DNA of 64,000 nucleotides from Vibrio tubiashii ATCC 19109 (GTDB lineage Bacteria; Pseudomonadota; Gammaproteobacteria; Enterobacterales; Vibrionaceae): NCBI RefSeq assembly GCF_000772105.1, contig NZ_CP009355.1, positions 1,674,001 to 1,738,000 of the forward strand, read 5' to 3'. Shown piece by piece: positions 8,577 to 21,200 of this stretch (position 1 is its first letter; each line of letters starts with the position of its first letter). The notes under the pieces were generated by a model. It saw only the letters and a program-made list of their open reading frames with translations, ran no database searches and was not told where the DNA came from. The position numbers and the translations under genes were made by a program.

Positions 8577-9384
8577 AGAAAAAGTGGTTCACTGGGCCAT
8601 GACCTTGACCCACATCTAACTGATCGGCGTGCGCAATGGCTTGAGAGATATATTGCTTACCAAGATACACCGCTTTATGAAGACGGTTACCTTGAGCAAG
8701 GTATGAAGCAATGGCAGAAGAGAGGGTGCAACCTGTACCGTGCGTATTTTTGGTCGCGACACGTTTTGCGCTCAATAACTCACTGCTTTCTTGCTCAATA
8801 AGGAGATCATTACTGTTTTGGTCTTTCTCTAAGTGCCCACCTTTAAGCAGCACTGCTTTCGCCCCAAGCGCGCGTAATGACTCGATCATCGCCCCCATTT
8901 GCTCTTCATCTTGAGGAACCTCACCACCAATCAGAGCCGCCCCTTCAGGTAGGTTCGGGGTAATAAGATCCGCGAGTGGTAGCAGTTCTTGTTTGAGCGT
9001 AGAGATTGCCGATTGTTCTAGTAACAGATCACCGCTTGTTGCAACCATGACAGGGTCAACCACGAGATGCTTAGGTTGGTATTGACGTATTTTAGCCGCC
9101 ACGACCTTAATGATTTCGGCATCAGCCAGCATACCAACCTTAACCGCGACGACATTCAAATCAGTAAATACGGCATCAAGCTGGCTTTCAATATGCGCTA
9201 ATGGAATCGGGTGAATGGCGGTCACACCTCGGGTGTTTTGCGAAGTAATGGCTGTAATGACAGAGCACGCGTAACTGCCTGTCGCTGACATCGCTTTAAT
9301 ATCCGCTTGGATGCCTGCGCCGCCACCGCTGTCAGAGCCAGCAATGGTTAATACAATAGGTGTTGTGTCTTGTGAATGTGGCAT
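8554..9384 (-). CDS. thiD: Hydroxymethylpyrimidine/phosphomethylpyrimidine kinase
   Basis: ThiD phosphorylates HMP twice to HMP pyrophosphate, one of the two halves of thiamin phosphate. The ribokinase-like fold shows the N-terminal AGSDSGGGAGIQADIKA (about residues 15-31), the Gly-rich VDPVMVATSGD (about 133), and the C-terminal catalytic GTGCTLSSAIAS (about 216-227). It is the first gene of the operon, with AGGAGC upstream of the ATG and the TPP riboswitch about 115 bases further up. The gene order thiD-Z-X-Y-tenA makes a complete pyrimidine uptake and salvage unit; thiE, thiM and de novo genes are not in the window. Confidence 0.95.
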   Translation of the reverse strand: MPHSQDTTPIVLTIAGSDSGGGAGIQADIKAMSATGSYACSVITAITSQNTRGVTAIHPIPLAHIESQLDAVFTDLNVVAVKVGMLADAEIIKVVAAKIRQYQPKHLVVDPVMVATSGDLLLEQSAISTLKQELLPLADLITPNLPEGAALIGGEVPQDEEQMGAMIESLRALGAKAVLLKGGHLEKDQNSNDLLIEQESSELLSAKRVATKNTHGTGCTLSSAIASYLAQGNRLHKAVYLGKQYISQAIAHADQLDVGQGHGPVNHFFCGHTNVR

Positions 9385-9497
9385 AGATGCTCCTACTACA
9401 AGACGTATAGGAACTCTCGACCACGAAAAGAACGCTCATAAAGAGACTTACTATCGAATGCGAGTACACTAAACCCGAGAAATGGAATTAGTGTGCA

Positions 9498-9588
9498 TAG
9501 TTCCCTACGTCAGTGCTAACTGAATCAGGTTCAACGGGTCTCGCTTCGCGATCTCAGCCCTTTCCCTATTGGGTAGGCTCCCCGACTA
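9498..9588 (-). ncRNA. TPP riboswitch (thi box)
   Basis: Read on the minus strand, the conserved blocks appear in order: CGGGGAGCC, then GGGCTGAGA, then ACCCGTTGAACCTGAT, and finally CGTAGGGAA. These are the P2/P3 and P4/P5 elements that bind thiamin pyrophosphate. It lies in the leader of thiD and should shut off the salvage operon when TPP is plentiful. Confidence 0.96.
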
Positions 9589-9761
9589 TTTCCGCAGATG
9601 ATAACAATAAAAGTAAATTTAGTGCATCACTTATTTGGTGCGATGCTACAAAAAACAAACAAAACATTAGCCCGCACATATGGTATTGATTGCTTATCTT
9701 TGTAACAGGATAAGTTTCTGAACTATAGTAACTTAGCTCACATGGAATTAAGGAGAGAGCT

Positions 9762-10592
9762 ATGAGCCAGGAGGCACTACTATCTCGACTGAACGAGTTA
9801 CCGAGAATCCAGAAGGTACTTCAAGAGCTTCTCGATATGGTCAACACAAGTGATGTCGACTTTAAAGAACTAGCGAATAAAATAGCAACGGATCAAGTTC
9901 TTAGCGCTAGATTGCTCCGTCTTGCCAATTCAGCTCATTTTGGAGGAAGCAAAAGCGTATCTTCGATAAATGAAGCCTTACTTCGAGTTGGAACAGGCCC
10001 CGTGAGAACATTAGTTGTCGCTTCAGTTCTCTCTAGTGCCTTCCCTAGAATTAAAACATTAGATATGGATAAATACTGGGAAGAAACGTTCGAAGTGTCG
10101 ATTATTGCTAGCAAAATTGCCGTTGAGACAGGCATGGATAGCAATGAAGTTTTCACAACGGGCGTATTACACAACATTGGCGAGTTGATGATTCATACGT
10201 TAGTTCCAGAGCAAGCAAAAGCCATTGCAGAAAGAGCCGAAGCGGGTGAAAGTGCCATTGCGGTTCAGGAAGAAATATTAGATATCACAGCACCTACTCT
10301 TGGAGCAAAACTAGCCAAAACTTGGCGCTTCCCTGATGACATGGTCGACGCCATTGCAAATTTTGCGGAGCCACGAGATGCCGAGATTTCTCCTAAAATG
10401 GCCACCACTCTTCATTTGGCCCGTTCGATTCATCGCGACTGGGATCTGCTCGAAAGCGAAGAAGGCAAAGCTCGCTACCTTACCGAACACCCGGACTCTC
10501 GCTTGTTGCATATTTCAGCTGCCTTTGCACCAACAATCGACAAATATCGAGGCAATGGTCGTGACCTCGCATCCCACTTAAACGCCGCGTAA
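9762..10592 (+). CDS. HDOD-domain protein
   Basis: A soluble 276-residue protein made almost wholly of an HDOD domain (HD-GYP/HD-related output domain), found in bacterial signalling and cell-cycle proteins. The opening LPRIQKVLQELLDMVNTSDVDFKELANKIATDQVLSARLLRLANSAHFG (about residues 12-60) is diagnostic. HNIGELMI (about 136) stands where HD enzymes have a metal-binding HD, so no phosphodiesterase activity is expected. No receiver or other partner domain is fused. AAGGAGAG precedes the ATG and a terminator follows, making it a single-gene unit. The partner is unknown. Confidence 0.92.
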   Translation: MSQEALLSRLNELPRIQKVLQELLDMVNTSDVDFKELANKIATDQVLSARLLRLANSAHFGGSKSVSSINEALLRVGTGPVRTLVVASVLSSAFPRIKTLDMDKYWEETFEVSIIASKIAVETGMDSNEVFTTGVLHNIGELMIHTLVPEQAKAIAERAEAGESAIAVQEEILDITAPTLGAKLAKTWRFPDDMVDAIANFAEPRDAEISPKMATTLHLARSIHRDWDLLESEEGKARYLTEHPDSRLLHISAAFAPTIDKYRGNGRDLASHLNAA

Positions 10593-10597
10593 AACAT

Positions 10598-10625
10598 AAG
10601 GTGAGCGTACGGCTCGCCTTTTTTC
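10598..10625 (+). terminator. Rho-independent terminator
   Basis: AAGGTGAGC pairs with GCTCGCCTT (one G-U pair) around a 5-base loop and is followed by TTTTTCT. It lies 6 bases after the HDOD gene stop. Confidence 0.85.
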
Positions 10626-10687
10626 TATCAGAAACCTCTGTTATCGCATAAACTAATCTCGATAATTTTATGTTATGAGAAAGTACG

Positions 10688-11578
10688 ATGATTAACCCTG
10701 TCTGGCTCAAAACCTTCGTTACCCTGCTCGATACAGGCCACTTTACCAAAACTGCTGAGAAGCTGTTTATGACTCAGCCTGGTGTTAGTCAACATATCAA
10801 AAAACTCGAGCAAGCTTGCGGCTATCCATTAATTGAAAGGCACAACAAAAGTTTTGAAGTTACAGAAGCTGGCCGTAGTGTTTACCAACATGCGATTCAG
10901 CTTGAGCGACAAGAGTCTGAACTGCTTAGCTCTTTAAACATGGAAGACCCTTTTTCAGGTGATGTTTCGCTGTCTTGTTCGGGTTCACTGGCACTATTGC
11001 TCTACCCACATCTACTCAATTTACAATGTAAATACTCGCAGCTCATATCAAGACTAGAGGCCGCGCCTCATCAAAAAATTGTTGCTGATGTCTTATCTGG
11101 CGCAACAGACATTGGAATTGTGACGCAGGTTCCATCTGATTCTCGGTTTAGTTCAGAAGTTTTAGGCAATGAGCCGCTATGTTTAATGCTGCCCAAATCA
11201 CGTGCATCTAAAAATTTAAGCCAAGAGATGCTAAAAGAAATCGGTCTAATCCAACACCCGGACGCGATTCATTACCTTTCGATTTACTTTGCTCAATGCG
11301 GGGAGTCTGAGCTGGAGAAAATGAATATCGATGATATTCCGGTCACAGGCTACATCAATCAGTTGAGCCAAATCTTGCTGCCTGTTGCCAATGGATTAGG
11401 ATTTACCGTCTTGCCCAAAAGCGCACTCGATTCGTTTGCCGAGAGTGAACGAATTTCTATCTTCGATCCAAGTAATGAAGTGGTAGAAACCTTGTATTTC
11501 TTGACTAAAAAACATCGCCAGCTACCGAAACGCCTTGAAACTATTAAAAACGAAGTGGTGCAACATTTTCAGCAGTAA
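10688..11578 (+). CDS. LysR-family transcriptional regulator
   Basis: A 296-residue LysR regulator. The N-terminal winged helix-turn-helix covers about residues 1-60 (FVTLLDTGHFTKTAEKLFMTQPGVSQHIKKLEQACG). The C-terminal effector-binding domain starts near 88 (GDVSLSCSGSLALLLYPHLL). It stands alone: the gene downstream is convergent and upstream is a terminator, so the target is not obvious. LysR proteins usually act on a divergent neighbour, and none is present. The regulated genes are therefore probably elsewhere. Confidence 0.92.
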   Translation: MINPVWLKTFVTLLDTGHFTKTAEKLFMTQPGVSQHIKKLEQACGYPLIERHNKSFEVTEAGRSVYQHAIQLERQESELLSSLNMEDPFSGDVSLSCSGSLALLLYPHLLNLQCKYSQLISRLEAAPHQKIVADVLSGATDIGIVTQVPSDSRFSSEVLGNEPLCLMLPKSRASKNLSQEMLKEIGLIQHPDAIHYLSIYFAQCGESELEKMNIDDIPVTGYINQLSQILLPVANGLGFTVLPKSALDSFAESERISIFDPSNEVVETLYFLTKKHRQLPKRLETIKNEVVQHFQQ

Positions 11579-11590
11579 AATGTACGCTCG

Positions 11591-12001
11591 TTAGCCAAAA
11601 CTGATCGTGGTTTCTAACTCTTCAATCGAAGCGCCACCATTATCGCCAACAAGCACAATCGTCACAGCAAAGCGATTACCGTCTGTCGAACGTAAGAAGA
11701 AGGTTTCAATCTTTCTTTCCCCCATCACTAAGTACTGGGTTTTAATGCTATAGACCGAATAATCCCAGTGACCGGACTCGTCAATAACTAAAGAGCCTAA
11801 TGTGCCAACCTTTGCAGTGACACTCTTAGGATTGAAACGAATGCGACGACGGTTTTCTCCACTGATCGAGAACATACCGGAGTCAAACAGCAATGGGGAG
11901 AAGTCACGCTGTACCATTGATAGTAGGCTCGCATCGCCCGACGATGCACCAAAAGAGTTCGCCATATGGGTGTTATTGGTCATTTGGTTTAGGTAAGCCA
12001 T
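11591..12001 (-). CDS. Stand-alone VCBS-domain protein
   Basis: A 136-residue protein whose residues of about 36-120 align block by block with one repeat of the giant adhesin upstream: LGSLVIDESGHWDYSV, QYLVMGERKIETFFLRSTDG and VTIVLVGDNG match the repeat's LGSLSIDAAGNWDYQV, QYLGEGETKVETFTIESLDG and VTITGVND. It has no signal peptide and no RTX or type I secretion tail. I start at the ATG at 12001 because AAGGAGAACG lies ahead of it. It lies 297 bases downstream of the adhesin on the same strand. It could be a detached repeat, a secreted partner, or a regulator; the sequence does not say. Confidence 0.8.
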   Translation of the reverse strand: MAYLNQMTNNTHMANSFGASSGDASLLSMVQRDFSPLLFDSGMFSISGENRRRIRFNPKSVTAKVGTLGSLVIDESGHWDYSVYSIKTQYLVMGERKIETFFLRSTDGNRFAVTIVLVGDNGGASIEELETTISFG

Positions 12002-12237
12002 AACGTTCTCCTTAAGATATCTAGACTCAACTAATGTGAGCATTCATATCTTCTACTAACGCAATGTGCATGCCAAAACAGAAATACTCAACAAGGTGTA
12101 TATAACTTCGTATTTTCAAATAGATAATATTTCCGCAAAAAATTCGCTATCTGCATTCTCAAAATGGGAAGCAAAACAAGAGTTATAGAGCCAAAATGAA
12201 AATATCATTCTCACATTGAATTTCACCGTCTAAAACT

Positions 12238-12262
12238 AAAAAGAGGAGCTCATTGCTCCCCC
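12238..12262 (-). terminator. Terminator of the giant adhesin gene
   Basis: On the minus strand, GGGGAGC and GCTCCTC form a stem around a short loop, followed by TTTTTAG. It lies 36 bases past the adhesin stop codon. Confidence 0.65.
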
Positions 12263-12297
12263 TGTAATTATTTCGACTGATAGTAAAGATCGTTATT

Positions 12298-15200
12298 CTA
12301 TGTCTCGACTTGGAGGACTTTTAGTTGTTCGACTAATGCAGTCACGATCGCATCATCGGTCGCGCCTGCACCTAAGCCGAGTTCGCTATACCCCATATCA
12401 TTGATCTTAATGTTGGTTTGTCCGCCGTTCTCATCGATAACTTGTAACAAGGTGTATGCGTCATCATTAGGATCGTTGATATCGTCGACAACAGAAGCGT
12501 CTATGCTCGCAAATAAATCATTCATGCTCGGTGCATCCGGAAGTAGGTCTGACAAATCGATGATGTCATCACTGACTGAAAAATCCGCCAAGGTGTCTTG
12601 GGTTGGGTTCAATGCCGTGCCTGCATTCTCACTCAGCATGACAAAGGTATCTTCGCCCAGTCCGCCTAACAAGATGTCGTCACTTGCGCTGCCGGTTAAG
12701 GTATCGTCCCCTTCATGCCCATAGGTTTGAGAGATAGTGATCGCTTGGTCACTGACTAAGGTGCTCAGCAGCTCTGCTTGAGTCATACCGGAAGTATCTT
12801 CACTGGCCAGCTCGCTTATCAGCACATCTTGTAAGGTGATGGTTTGAACCAAATCTTGATTGCTATCGAACAAGCTAATTTGCGTATCAGTTCCAACCTC
12901 ATCGATATTCACTTGCTGTGCCACTGAGACCGATTGCCAAACATCATTAACATTGACGAAGCCTGATAGGTCAATGATGTCTTCGCCAGCATCAAAGTCT
13001 TTCACGTAATCAGTACCTGACTGCGCCGATGTACCTACCGTAGAATCACTCCAAGCGAAGCTGTCTGTTTGACCTGCATCAGAACCGTCATTTGGGCCGC
13101 CCCACAACCATTCATCTGCGCTGCTCGCTTGTAGCAAGTCAAAGCCGATGCCACCTTGTTGAGCCACATTACCAATCACCGTAATCGCAATGACTTGCTG
13201 CGTGGTTTTTACACCATCCGATACTTGTACAGTGAACTCGTCAGTATCTGTGGCACTAGCGACCAAGTCATTGGTTGAGCCAGGAGTAAGTTGATAGTCC
13301 CATTCACCGGTGGTTGGATTAAAGCTCAACGTACCGTACTGACCGACTGAGTTACTCACTAACTGCCATGTAAGATCGCCAATGTCAGTTTCGGTGTCTG
13401 TTGCGGATAGTTGCCCAGATGCTTCATTGATGTAGCCTTCTTTTACATCCCCAGACGCAGAACCGGTAATCACAGGCGCATCATCGGTACCTTGAATGTT
13501 GACGGTTAGCACTTGAGTAATCACACCACCATTCTGGTCATCAATCGTGACCGTAAAGGTATCACTCACCAACTCATCTTTAAGCAGCAGTCCTACAGCA
13601 GCATTGAGAGTGTAGTTCCATGCGCCGGTAGTGCGGTCAATCGTCATTTCACCAAAGCTGCTGGTCAGCACTTGCACATCTCCGGTCAAGGCGAAGGTGT
13701 GCGTATCACTGGTGTCTTCATCGTCTATAACAATATTGCCACTTGCCGAGGTAATCGTACTGTCCGCATTGATGGTTTCGGTCAGTGTACTGCTTGAGGT
13801 AACGACACTCAGTGCGCCATTGGTACCCGTCACTTCAAACTCAACCACTTGGGTGTCTGTTTCATCTAGCTCATCCATCACTTGAATGGTGTAGCTGAGC
13901 ATTAGGGTTTCGCCCGCCGCTAAGGATTGAATATCAGCATGAGTATTATTTAGCTCGAAGTCCCATGCACCGGTAGTCTGATTCACCGTTAGCGTGCCTC
14001 GGGCATCCGAACTGATCACTGACCAAAAGTGAGGGTCTGAGGTATCAGGGTCGCCACTATCAAACGTACCAGAAAGGGTTAACAATGTATCTTCTGTCAC
14101 TTCTTGAGTCGCAATGGCAACAATATCTGGCGCGTCATTAGTACCGTTAATGGTGATGGTGATGTCTACGATATTGGACTCGCCATTTTCATCATCAGTC
14201 GCTTTAACTTGAATCGTATCAGTGGTGCTTTCCCCTACTGCCAACGCATTGACTGCGGGTGCAGTATCATCGACCACATAGGTCCACTCACCTTGAGCGT
14301 TCACTTGTAGCGTACCTAAGATGCCATTCGAGACGATAGAGAAGGTTGCACTGTCTCCCACATCAGCATCGCTAACCACCAACTTACCTGATGCGCTGCT
14401 ACCTGATGCTTCTTGCACTATTCCTTGAACATCACCGGATAACACCGGCACATCATTAGAACCAGTGACAGTCACCGTCACCACTTGGCTCACTTCCGCA
14501 CCCAAATCATCGGTAGCGAACACGGTAAAGCTTTCAGTCACCACCTCATTTTCAGCAAGGGCTTGGATATGTGGCTGATCATTGTAAATGGTGTAACTCC
14601 ACTCACCAGCCGCATCAATAGTAAACAAGCCATAAGTACCATTGAGTGACTTAGCATCAAAGGTCACGGTATCTCCAATATCGACATCATCACCAATGAG
14701 CTGTTTGGTTTGAGTAAGCACACCATCTTCACTTAATGTGGCACTGGCATCACCGCTGATGGTTGGAGCATCATTCACCCCGTTGATGGTAATGACGATG
14801 TCTTTTTCAGATTCTAAGCCTAAGCTATCGACCACTTTAACGGTGATGGTTTCAGTTACTGGCGCTGAATCTCGACCATTGAGCTCAATAAGATCATTCC
14901 TAGTCGTATCCAGGTCATAACTCCATTCTCCCGATGCGCCATTCCACATCCACATCAAGCTAAACGCACCATACTGGGGAACACTCTCAAGACTCCAATT
15001 GTGGCTATCATTGGTATCGACATCACCCGGTTGCACTGTACCTGACAGGGGCGAGGTATTATCGGCATTGATGGACTCTGCTAAATCGCCGGTAATGTTT
15101 GGCGCATCATTGCTGCCCTGAACATCCACGGTAAATTCCATCAACTGCGGTTGGCCACTACCATTAACAACGGTTTTACCATGCTCATCGACGACATAAA

Positions 15201-18200
15201 GCGTAAAGGTATCTTGCACCGTTTCACCAGTTTGCAGGGACTGAACCGCATTACTGCTGTTGTTTAAGGTGTAAACCCAGTTACCACTCGTATCCACGCT
15301 GATGCTGCCGTATTGACCCGAGCCATCGACTAAGGTCCAGGTTGGGTTGTCGCCTAAGTCTGTTGGTGCCGCTAACGACCCCGAAGCGGTATAAACGCCG
15401 TCATCACTACCATCTTGATCATCCACATCCTCTGTCATGGTGAGCGTTTCAATCACAGGGTCCACAACCACTACATCTTCACCCACGCCTGTTACTTGTA
15501 AGGTAATGGTTCGTGTATCAGTCGCAAGCTCGCTATCAGTAACCGTCACGATAAAGGTTTCAGTGGCCGTTTCTCCATGAGCAAGATTGTTAACCGCAGC
15601 GTTATCGGCCAATACGTAGACCCACTCACCGCTGTCTGCATCAAGTGTTAAGTTGCCGTAAGTGCCTGATGCTGGGGTAGTTGGATCCAGCGACCATGTA
15701 TGCGTGTCACCGTTATCTGGATCATCAACACCAAGCACACCGGATGCTTGCGGAGAGACTTCATCGGTCACTTCACCCACCTGAACAGTAACGCCCGGCG
15801 CAGGTTCAGTGATTGGAGAATCAGTAAAGGTGATCACTGGGTCATCGTTTGTCCCCTCAATCACGACTTCCATGGTGTAGTAGCCTTGATTGGTGTCAAT
15901 GCGCCATGTTTCGGTGACTTGCTGCCCTTCAGATAAGCTTTGGACTAAGTCAGAGCTGTTATCAAGCGTGTATTGCCACTGACGGCCTGCGACTCCCGTT
16001 TGACCAGAACCATCAATCAAGGTACCAAAGATGCCACCCGAGATTGGGGTAACACCAGTGATGTTATTGTTTCCCGGTAAAACTGGCACCATGCCATCTG
16101 TCACAGTGGTGACATCTTCGATAAGGGTCGTCGACAAATCGCCCAGATCGGTACCAGCACCGCTACCGCCACCTCCAGAGCCGTTTTCATCTTGGCCATA
16201 GACATCAATGGTGATCTGATGCCATTCTGAAACACCACCATCGTTGTCGGTTGCAGAGACATAGAAGGTTTCTTGGCCTACATCACCTAAGTTGAGCGCT
16301 TGCGTATCTGGATCGCTGTTGTTTAACTGGTAAACCCATTGGCCATCGTTGCCGAGAGAGAGAGTGCCGTATGTGCCTATACCGTACTCGGCGTCGCCAG
16401 GATCGGTACCATTCTCAATCGCCCAGCTGACTACAGAACTGTCTTTATCGACATCCGAAGAGGTTAACTGCCCACTGGTAGAGCTGAAATCGATCGCACC
16501 AAAGTTAGCACCATCTTCAATCACGCTGCCTGAGCTATCCCCAGTGATGACAGGCACATCATTAGTCCCTTCAATGTTGATGGTGACGTATTGAGTGATA
16601 ACACCGCCAAAGTCATCTTCTGCAATCACAGTGAAGACTTCTGACACCACTTCTTCACGTTTCATGGCATCCAGTGAATCTGGGTAGGCCGTAAAGCTCC
16701 ACTCGCCCGCTTGGTTAATATCAAACTGGCCAAAATTACCTTGGTAACTATTGGCAATAAAGCTTGGTGTGTCGGCATCGTCTATGTCTGACAAGATCAT
16801 CACCCCCGTAATATCGGGAGAGGCTTGGTCTTCGACAAAGGTACCGGCAATATCTCCGGATACGGTTGGCAGATCATTGGTACCACGAATGGTGATCACC
16901 ACATCACGACTGTCGATTTCACCATAGCTATCGACCACTTCAACCGTGAAATTCTCTTGTAGGGTTTGATTGGGATTGAGCTCTTGGATCTCGTCGAGCG
17001 CATTGTTGAGTGAATAAACCCAAGCGCCGCTAGAGGTCATGGTAAAGCTGCCGTAACTGCCGACTAGATTGCTTGGTGACCATAAGTGAGTATCGTGAGC
17101 GTCTGGATCACCATCTTGTAGCTGACCATTGAAGCTGGCGGTATCTTCTCGGATGGTTTTCGCGACATCCCCTTTAATGCTAGGGCCGTCATTGTTGCCT
17201 TCGATATCAATGGTGAAATCTTTAATAGACACTTCGCCAAATCGGTCGACAACTTTGATTTGCACCGTATCTTGCAGAAGATCGCCCTCATCAAGTCGAT
17301 TGACGGCATTGTTGCCATTATCGAGGGTATAAACCCAACCGCCAGTTGAATCGAGTACAAAATTGCCATAGCTGCCGCTTGAAATAACGCTCCAAAGCGC
17401 AGAGTCGCCAACATCAGGGTCGCCCGAACCAAAGGTGCCACTGATGGTACTTGGCGCATCATCTTCAACAATGGTAGGCGTATCACCAAGGACGATATCA
17501 GGTGTGGTGTTAACACCAGCCACCGAAATATCCACCGTGATGGTTTCTGTCGCGCCATTGATATCCGTGACTTCAACCTCGAATGTATCGACTTCTGTTG
17601 TGCCTGGTGGGATCGATTGTGTGCTCCAACGGGTGCTATCGAGTTGGTATAACCATTGGCCGTTATCATCAACGGTTAAGATCCCGTATAGACCGCTCGC
17701 CTCGCCGTTAATATCTTCGCCAACCACTTTCCAGCTATGTGCATCGTTGGTATCGATATCAAGGGCGAGCAGCTTACCTGTTGCGCTACTTTTCGCTGGC
17801 GTATCTTCAATCACACTACCAGTCGTGCCACCGGTAATGCTTGGTGTGTCATTGCTACCTTCAATCGTTATAGTGATGGCTTCAGTGTCGGATGCATTGT
17901 TGGAGGATTTGTTGTCATTGGTGTCATCAGTAACCGTGACCAAGAAGGTTTCAGTTAGTGTTTCACCTGGCAGCAAGGCTTGAACCGCCGAGTGACCATT
18001 GGTTAAGGTGTAAGTCCATTCACCGTTAACATCAATTTGTAGCGAACCGTATTGGCCTTGATTGGTTTGCAGTGACCAAACATGGTCATCCAATCCATCA
18101 ACATCATTGTGATTCAGTTGACCTGAAGTGGTTACTGGCAATGCATCATCTTCGGTCACCGTGCCCACTAGTACACCATCAATTTCTGGTGCATCGTTGC

Positions 18201-21200
18201 GCCCCTTAACCGTAACAACCACTTGCTTGGTATCCACTTGATTATGTTTATCAACCACTTGGACGGTGAAATACTCTTTGACGTTTTGATTAAGCGAGAG
18301 AGCTTGGGTGTTGGCTGATTGCGTAGCATTAGTGTCTAAGGTGTATGTCCACACGCCATTTTGATTGATAGTCAGGGAACCAAATTGTCCATCAGGGTCG
18401 CCAACAATCGACCAAGTGTGTGCCTCATTCACATCAGGGTCGCCAGTGTTTAAAGTACCACTTCGAACGCCGCTGCCATCGTCTTCCCAGATAGTTCGAG
18501 TTGAACGACCTGAAATATTCGGCGCATCATTTTGACCAAGAATATCGATATCGATTTCAAAGCTGTCAGTGCCGCCATTACCATCGTTGACGATAGCCGT
18601 GAACGTTTGTTCTTCGTAGAGTTCTCCGTGTTCAAGCGACTGAGTCAAGCTAGGATCGAGTGTGTATTCCCACTCACCGTTTTGGTTGATGGTGATGCTG
18701 CCGTAGCTGCCTTGGCCAGTACCTTGAATTGACCAAGTGTGAGTATCTGTCACATCAATATCATCAACACTGAGCACACCATCGGCCACCAGCATTAAAT
18801 CTTCTACAGTGTTGCCGCTGTCATCACCGCTGATCACAGGATCATCGTTGGTGCCTTCAATGGTAATGACGATATTTTGTTGCGATGTTCCCCCTAATCC
18901 ATCATCCACCTCAACCACAAAGGTCTCTTGTACTTCTTGACCTTCCGCCAATGGTTGTGCGGCATTATTATCAAGGGTGTAAGTCCATTCACCCGTTGCA
19001 CCATCGATGGATATTGAGCCGTAGGTCGAATCCGTTTCTCCGACTAGAGCCCAAGTGTGCGTTGCACCGTTATCGACATCGACTGGGGTAAGCGTACCTG
19101 TGGTTTGTAGAGTCGTTTCCTCTTTCACCTCACCCGTAAGATCTCCCAGCATAGTAGGAATATCATTGGTGCCGACAATGGTGACAGTCACGGTATGCTG
19201 CGTGCCATCGAGCGATTCTACGGTAAAGGTTTCAACCTTAGTTTCGCCTTCTGCCAAGTATTGAACATCGGCATTATCAACCGTGTAGGTCCAATCGCCA
19301 TCTTGGGTAATGTCTAAGCTACCTAGAGCGCCTGCACTGGTGATGTCGGTGGCTGCAACGAAAAGTTCTTCGTCTGCACCATCGACATCAGAAATTCGCA
19401 GTGAACCTGTATCAATCAGCTGTGGTGTGGACTCATCTTCGGTCACGGTGCCAACATCGTCACCTGAGATCACGGCAGAATCGTTGACGCCAGTAATAGT
19501 CACAGTAATGGTGTGCTGGGTGCCATCGAGGGATTCGACGGTGAAGGTTTCGACTTTGGTTTCTCCCTCGCCAAGGTATTGCACGTCAGCGTTATCGACT
19601 TGATAATCCCAGTTACCTGCCGCATCGATTGTCAATAAGCCTAATGCGCCCGCAGAGGCAACCACACTGCTTGGTTTAAATTCAGCTTCACCGCTATCAG
19701 CATCTGAAATGGTTAAGGTGCCAGAGTCAGTAAGGAGTGGCGTATCATCATCTTCCGTTACGGCACCTACATCATCACCGGCAATTTCGGCGCTGTCGTT
19801 GACACCAATGATAGTCACAGTGATGGTTTGTTCAGTTCCATCTAACGATTCAACCGTGAAAGTTTCGACTTTAGTTTCACCTTCCGCCAAATATTGCACA
19901 TCGGCATTATCAACTTGGTATTCCCAGTTACCTGAATCATCTATGGTGAGTGAACCTAATGCGCCCGCAGACGCTACTACACTACTTGGTTTAAATTCCG
20001 CTTCACCAGTATCGGCATCCGAAATAGTTAACGTACCAGAGTCAGTCAGAAGTGGATTACTGTCATCTTCCGTTACTTCGCCGGTATCAACGCCAGCGAT
20101 CACTGCGCTGTCGTTTACGCCAGTAATGGTCACGGTAATGATGTGCTGCGTGCCATCAAGGGACTCAACGGTAAAGGTTTCTGCTTTGGTTTCGCCATCG
20201 CCCAGATATTGCACTGAATCATTGGCAACGAGGTAGTCCCAATTGCCCGATTCATCGATGGTTAACGCCCCAAGCGCCCCTGCTGATGCAACCACACTGG
20301 TCGGTTTAAATTCTGCTTCGCCGGTATCGGCATCTGAAATGGTTAAGGTGCCTGAATCGGTCAGAAGTGGCGTATCTTCATCTTCAGTTACAGCTCCAAC
20401 ATCATCACCAGCAATTTCCGCACTGTCGTTGACGCCAGTAATGGTGACGGTAATCGTGTGCTCTGTGCCATCAAGGGATTCAATAGTGAAGGTTTCTACT
20501 TTAGTTTCACCCTCGCCAAGGTATTGCACGTCCGCGTTATCGACTTGGTAATCCCAATTACCTGCCGCATCGATAGACAGTGAGCCCAATGCGCCTGCAG
20601 AGGCAACCACACTGCTTGGTTTAAATTCGGCTTCGCCGTCATCGGCATCTGAAATGGTTAAGGTGCCAGAGTCGGTCAGCAGTGGCGTATCATCGTCTTC
20701 GGTCACCGCGCCAACATCATCACCAGCAATTTCTGCACTGTCGTTGACACCAATAATGGTGACAGTCACGGTATGTTCTGTGCCATCAAGAGACTCTACG
20801 GTAAAGGTTTCAACCTTAGTTTCGCCCTCGGCCAAATATTGAACGTCAGCATTATCAACCGTGTAGGTCCAATCGCCATCTTGGGTAATGGCTAAGCTAC
20901 CTAGAACACCTGCACTGGTGATGCCTGTAGCAGCCACGAAAAGTTCTTCATCTTCACCATCGACATCAGAAATTCGTAGTGAACCAGTATCAATTAGCTG
21001 TGGGGTGGATTCATCTTCAGTGACGGTGCCGATATCGTCACCCGTAATGACCGCGGCGTCATTAGTACCGATGATTTGAATGGTGATCGAGTGTGAAGTG
21101 CCATCAATGGATTCGACCGTGTAAACCTGGGTGATAGTTTCACCTTCGCCCAAGTATTGGATTGAGCTGTTATCTAACTCGAAATTCCATTGCCCATTTT

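Noticed and set aside
17064..17672. 202-codon frame inside the giant adhesin gene on the same strand
   Set aside because: It is an out-of-frame shadow of the repeat-rich coding sequence, which keeps stop codons rare in other frames.
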